From positions 1 through 64,000 of the forward strand of contig DATKML010000004.1 of the NCBI GenBank assembly GCA_035541875.1: a stretch of DNA of 64,000 bases, given 5' to 3'. The notes under the pieces are model-generated. The model had not been told where the DNA came from. It searched no databases and worked only from the letters and a program-made list of their open reading frames with translations. Shown piece after piece: positions 62,113 through 64,000 of this stretch. Within the stretch, counting starts at the first letter, position 1. Every line of letters begins with the position of its first letter. Made by a program: the position numbers and the translations under genes. The DNA comes from JAJPHI01 sp035541875 (GTDB lineage Bacteria; Desulfobacterota; Binatia; Binatales; Binataceae).

Positions 62113-62691
62113 TTAATCGTCCAGGAAGCGAGCGAGCTTGCGGAAATGTGATGCGTAACTGCGACGCGAGTAAGCTCCGCGATTGATGTACGCCGGATGA
62201 TACATCGGGAAGAGGCATAGAGTGCCCACGCCGATCAGTTGTGGACGGGACGGATCGAAAGGCTGATCGCGGCCCGCCAGCTCGGCCCATGCGATCCGCC
62301 CGAGGCACGCGACGATACGAGGCCGCACCAGCCCCAGCTCAAACTCCAGATGGGATCGGCAGGCGGCGATCTCGTCCGGATGAGGATCGCGATTACGTCC
62401 CTTCGCGTCCTGCGGATTACATCGCACCAGATTTGTGATGAATACTCGCTTCAGCCCAGCCCGCTGAATCATCAGCCGCAACAGATCCCCCGAACGGTCA
62501 CCACTGAAAGGGATACCGGTGCGATCCCCACCGAAACGTCCTGGCGCTAATCCAACGAAGGCGACATCGGCCGGAACCGCTCCATCTCCGGGAACGACCC
62601 GCGAACGGCATCGCACGAGAGCCGGACATCGGACGCAGCCCCGGATCGCGGCTCGCCAATCAGATGATTCAGACGCAGGGTTCGTAACTGC
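62113..62691 (-). CDS. Uracil-DNA glycosylase, family 4/5 type, start unresolved
   Basis: Fe-S uracil-DNA glycosylase. Motif A is GLAPGRFGGDRTGIPFSGD and motif B MYHPAYIN; NRDPHPDEIAACRSHL is the typical cysteine region. The first candidate start, GTG at 62616, would leave out the Fe-S pair CVRCPALV encoded just upstream at about 62620-62637. The frame stays open for 25 codons above the GTG, to the TGA of the SDR gene at 62692, but that stretch has no ATG, GTG or TTG. Either translation starts at an unusual codon or by TGA readthrough, or the assembly has a small error. Confidence 0.78.
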   Translation of the reverse strand, partial: AVTNPASESSDWRAAIRGCVRCPALVRCRSRVVPGDGAVPADVAFVGLAPGRFGGDRTGIPFSGDRSGDLLRLMIQRAGLKRVFITNLVRCNPQDAKGRNRDPHPDEIAACRSHLEFELGLVRPRIVACLGRIAWAELAGRDQPFDPSRPQLIGVGTLCLFPMYHPAYINRGAYSRRSYASHFRKLARFLDD

Positions 62692-63462
62692 TCAGTCCCA
62701 CACCAGACCGCCGTCGACGTTGTAAGACTGCCCCGTGATATTGTCCGCATCTGACGATGCGAGGAAGCAGGCCATGCTCGCGATATCGTCGGGCGAGTTC
62801 GAACGGCCGAGCGGAATGGACGCATCCATGCGGCGTTGAGCCTCTTCCGTCGAGATACCGCGCTTCGCGACGATTTCATTTTGAATCGCCTCGTATAGAT
62901 GTGTCCGCGTCGCGCCCGGGCAGATCGCATTCACGTTGATATTGTAGCGCGCGAGTTGCGAGGCGCCGATTCGCGTCATCGCAATCACCGCACCCTTCGT
63001 CCCAGCGTAGGCGATATTCGAAGTTCCGCGATAGCCTTTACCGGCGATCGAGGCGATATTGATGATCTTGCCGGCGTTCTGCTTGGCCATCTCGCGCGCA
63101 ACGCGCTGCATGCAGAAAAACACGCCCCGCGCATTGATCGAAAACATCCAATCCCAGTCGGCCTCGGTAACATCGAAGATGCCAAGACTCTTGGTCACAC
63201 CGGCATTATTGATGAGAACATCGATACGGCCGTACTGCGCGATCGTCTTATCGACCATCGAATTGATGTCGGCAACGCTGCTCATGTCGGTCATCACGAG
63301 GATGCCGCGCCGATTGATCGCCTCGTAAGTCTCGTGCGCGCTGGCCTCGTCGATTTCCGCGACTACGACCTGCGCCCCTTCGGTCGCAAAGCGCTGCGCC
63401 ATCGCGCTGCCCATCCCACGCCCTGCGCCGGTCACGATCACTACTTTGTTGTCGAATCTCAT
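62692..63462 (-). CDS. Short-chain dehydrogenase/reductase
   Basis: NAD(P)-dependent SDR of 256 residues. The cofactor motif is GAGRGMG, and the catalytic block is NIASIAGKGYRGTSNIAYAGTKGAV (Ser, Tyr and Lys present); NAGVTKSLG lies between. The C-terminus ending in DGGLVWD is normal for the family. Its TGA is in the same frame as the downstream glycosylase. Substrate unknown; an acyl-CoA or alcohol is likely by context. Confidence 0.87.
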   Translation of the reverse strand: MRFDNKVVIVTGAGRGMGSAMAQRFATEGAQVVVAEIDEASAHETYEAINRRGILVMTDMSSVADINSMVDKTIAQYGRIDVLINNAGVTKSLGIFDVTEADWDWMFSINARGVFFCMQRVAREMAKQNAGKIINIASIAGKGYRGTSNIAYAGTKGAVIAMTRIGASQLARYNINVNAICPGATRTHLYEAIQNEIVAKRGISTEEAQRRMDASIPLGRSNSPDDIASMACFLASSDADNITGQSYNVDGGLVWD

Positions 63463-63549
63463 CGAGTCGCCTCCCTCTGCCTTCTACCAAGCTGCTGCGA
63501 AATTGCAATTTCGGCTGGTAACTGGGCCTCGTGTTAGACTCGGCAGACG

Positions 63550-64000
63550 ATGGATTCCGCAGCGCGACAGAACTCAGTGGACACGATGAGCGATCATCGG
63601 GAACCGCTGCGCGCACGGGTGGTGATCGTTGGTTCCGTCGGCAACGAGGTTGAGCAACTGACCTACGCGGTGCCTCCGGCGATGACCGCGAATATCCAGC
63701 CGGGTCATCGCGTGCTCGTACCGATGCGCTCGCGGCGCGTTACCGGCATCGTGCTCGAAGTCGGACCGGATCTCGATACCGGCGGTGTCACGCCTAAGCC
63801 GATTCTCGAAATGCTGGAGGCGCGTCCGCTTTTCGATCGGGCTCATCTCCAGCTGATGGATTTCCTTGCCTCCTACTACATGACGTCGCTGGCGGAGGCC
63901 TATCGCAGCGTGATTCCAGCGACTGCGCGGGTCGAATCGCAGCGCTTGCTCCAGGTCGGAGCGGAACCGAATCCGCTGGCCGCCGCGACGCTGACACAGT
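63550..64000 (+). CDS. priA: Primosomal replication factor PriA (partial, 5' end)
   Basis: The first 150 codons are in the window and the gene runs off its end. LTYAVPPAMTANIQPGHRVLVPM, RRVTGIVLEVG, VTPKPILEMLEARPLFDR and FLASYYMTSLAEAYRSVIP match the DNA 3'-end-binding domain that opens PriA, the helicase that restarts replication forks. The ATG at 63550 or the internal one at 63586 could be the start. Confidence 0.85.
   Translation, partial: MDSAARQNSVDTMSDHREPLRARVVIVGSVGNEVEQLTYAVPPAMTANIQPGHRVLVPMRSRRVTGIVLEVGPDLDTGGVTPKPILEMLEARPLFDRAHLQLMDFLASYYMTSLAEAYRSVIPATARVESQRLLQVGAEPNPLAAATLTQ

Overview
The window reads as a dense, high-GC chromosomal segment of an uncultured Gram-negative bacterium. 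Outer-membrane efflux, several lipoproteins and a Tol/Exb-type motor point to a diderm. The strongest lineage clue is a complete pmoCABD-type copper membrane monooxygenase operon whose proteins do not look like the usual proteobacterial ones. With the many acyl-CoA enzymes this fits Candidatus Binatota (the phylum linked to the TUSC-type pmoA of soils). That assignment is my inference and needs a tree. No ribosomal RNA, CRISPR array or complete insertion sequence was seen.

Layout. 1-1.4 kb: the 3' half of a tRNA-Cys, an imperfect 28/29-nt direct repeat and a frameshifted secreted-protein gene, together looking like a site-specific integration scar. 1.4-7.4 kb: truncated globin, sigma-54 activator, B12-dependent acyl-CoA mutase, ArsA-like ATPase with a near-consensus parS site at its start, and a cupin. 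7.8-12 kb: GloVer-repeat secreted protein and fabF-fabH. 12.2-16.9 kb: pentose-phosphate genes tkt-tal-pgl. 16.9-23.3 kb: TPR lipoprotein, LolB-like lipoprotein and a peptide-type ABC importer without ATPase genes. 23.5-29.2 kb: amino-acid permease, SDR/phosphatase/Nudix group and a DUF1646 transporter. 29.3-32.1 kb: an ExbB-ExbD-ExbD-VWA motor operon. 32.1-39.6 kb: VOC protein, RND tripartite efflux operon, ECF sigma factor and Spy-like protein. 39.7-44.8 kb: mnmE divergent from rpmH-rnpA-yidD-yidC-jag, a cluster that usually lies near the replication origin. 44.9-52.4 kb: ferredoxin, acyl-CoA dehydrogenase, CaiB transferase, cupins, JmjC-like and MBL proteins. 52.5-56.0 kb: pmoCABD. 56.2-64 kb: beta-propeller protein, CoA-transferase, FecR protein, MoxR-VWA pair, uracil-DNA glycosylase, SDR and the start of priA.

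How it fits together. The monooxygenase would hydroxylate a small substrate (methane, short alkane or ammonia) at the membrane. No methanol dehydrogenase lies in the window, so the next step is encoded elsewhere. Acyl-CoA dehydrogenase, CoA transferases, SDRs and the MeaA/methylmalonyl-CoA-mutase-like enzyme suggest processing of short or branched acyl-CoAs. Transketolase, transaldolase and 6-phosphogluconolactonase supply the pentose-phosphate pathway. The points most worth a second look are the pmoCABD operon with its divergent PmoD, the Exb-VWA motor, the parS-like site, the tRNA-Cys integration scar, and a uracil-DNA glycosylase whose Fe-S motif lies upstream of any usable start codon.
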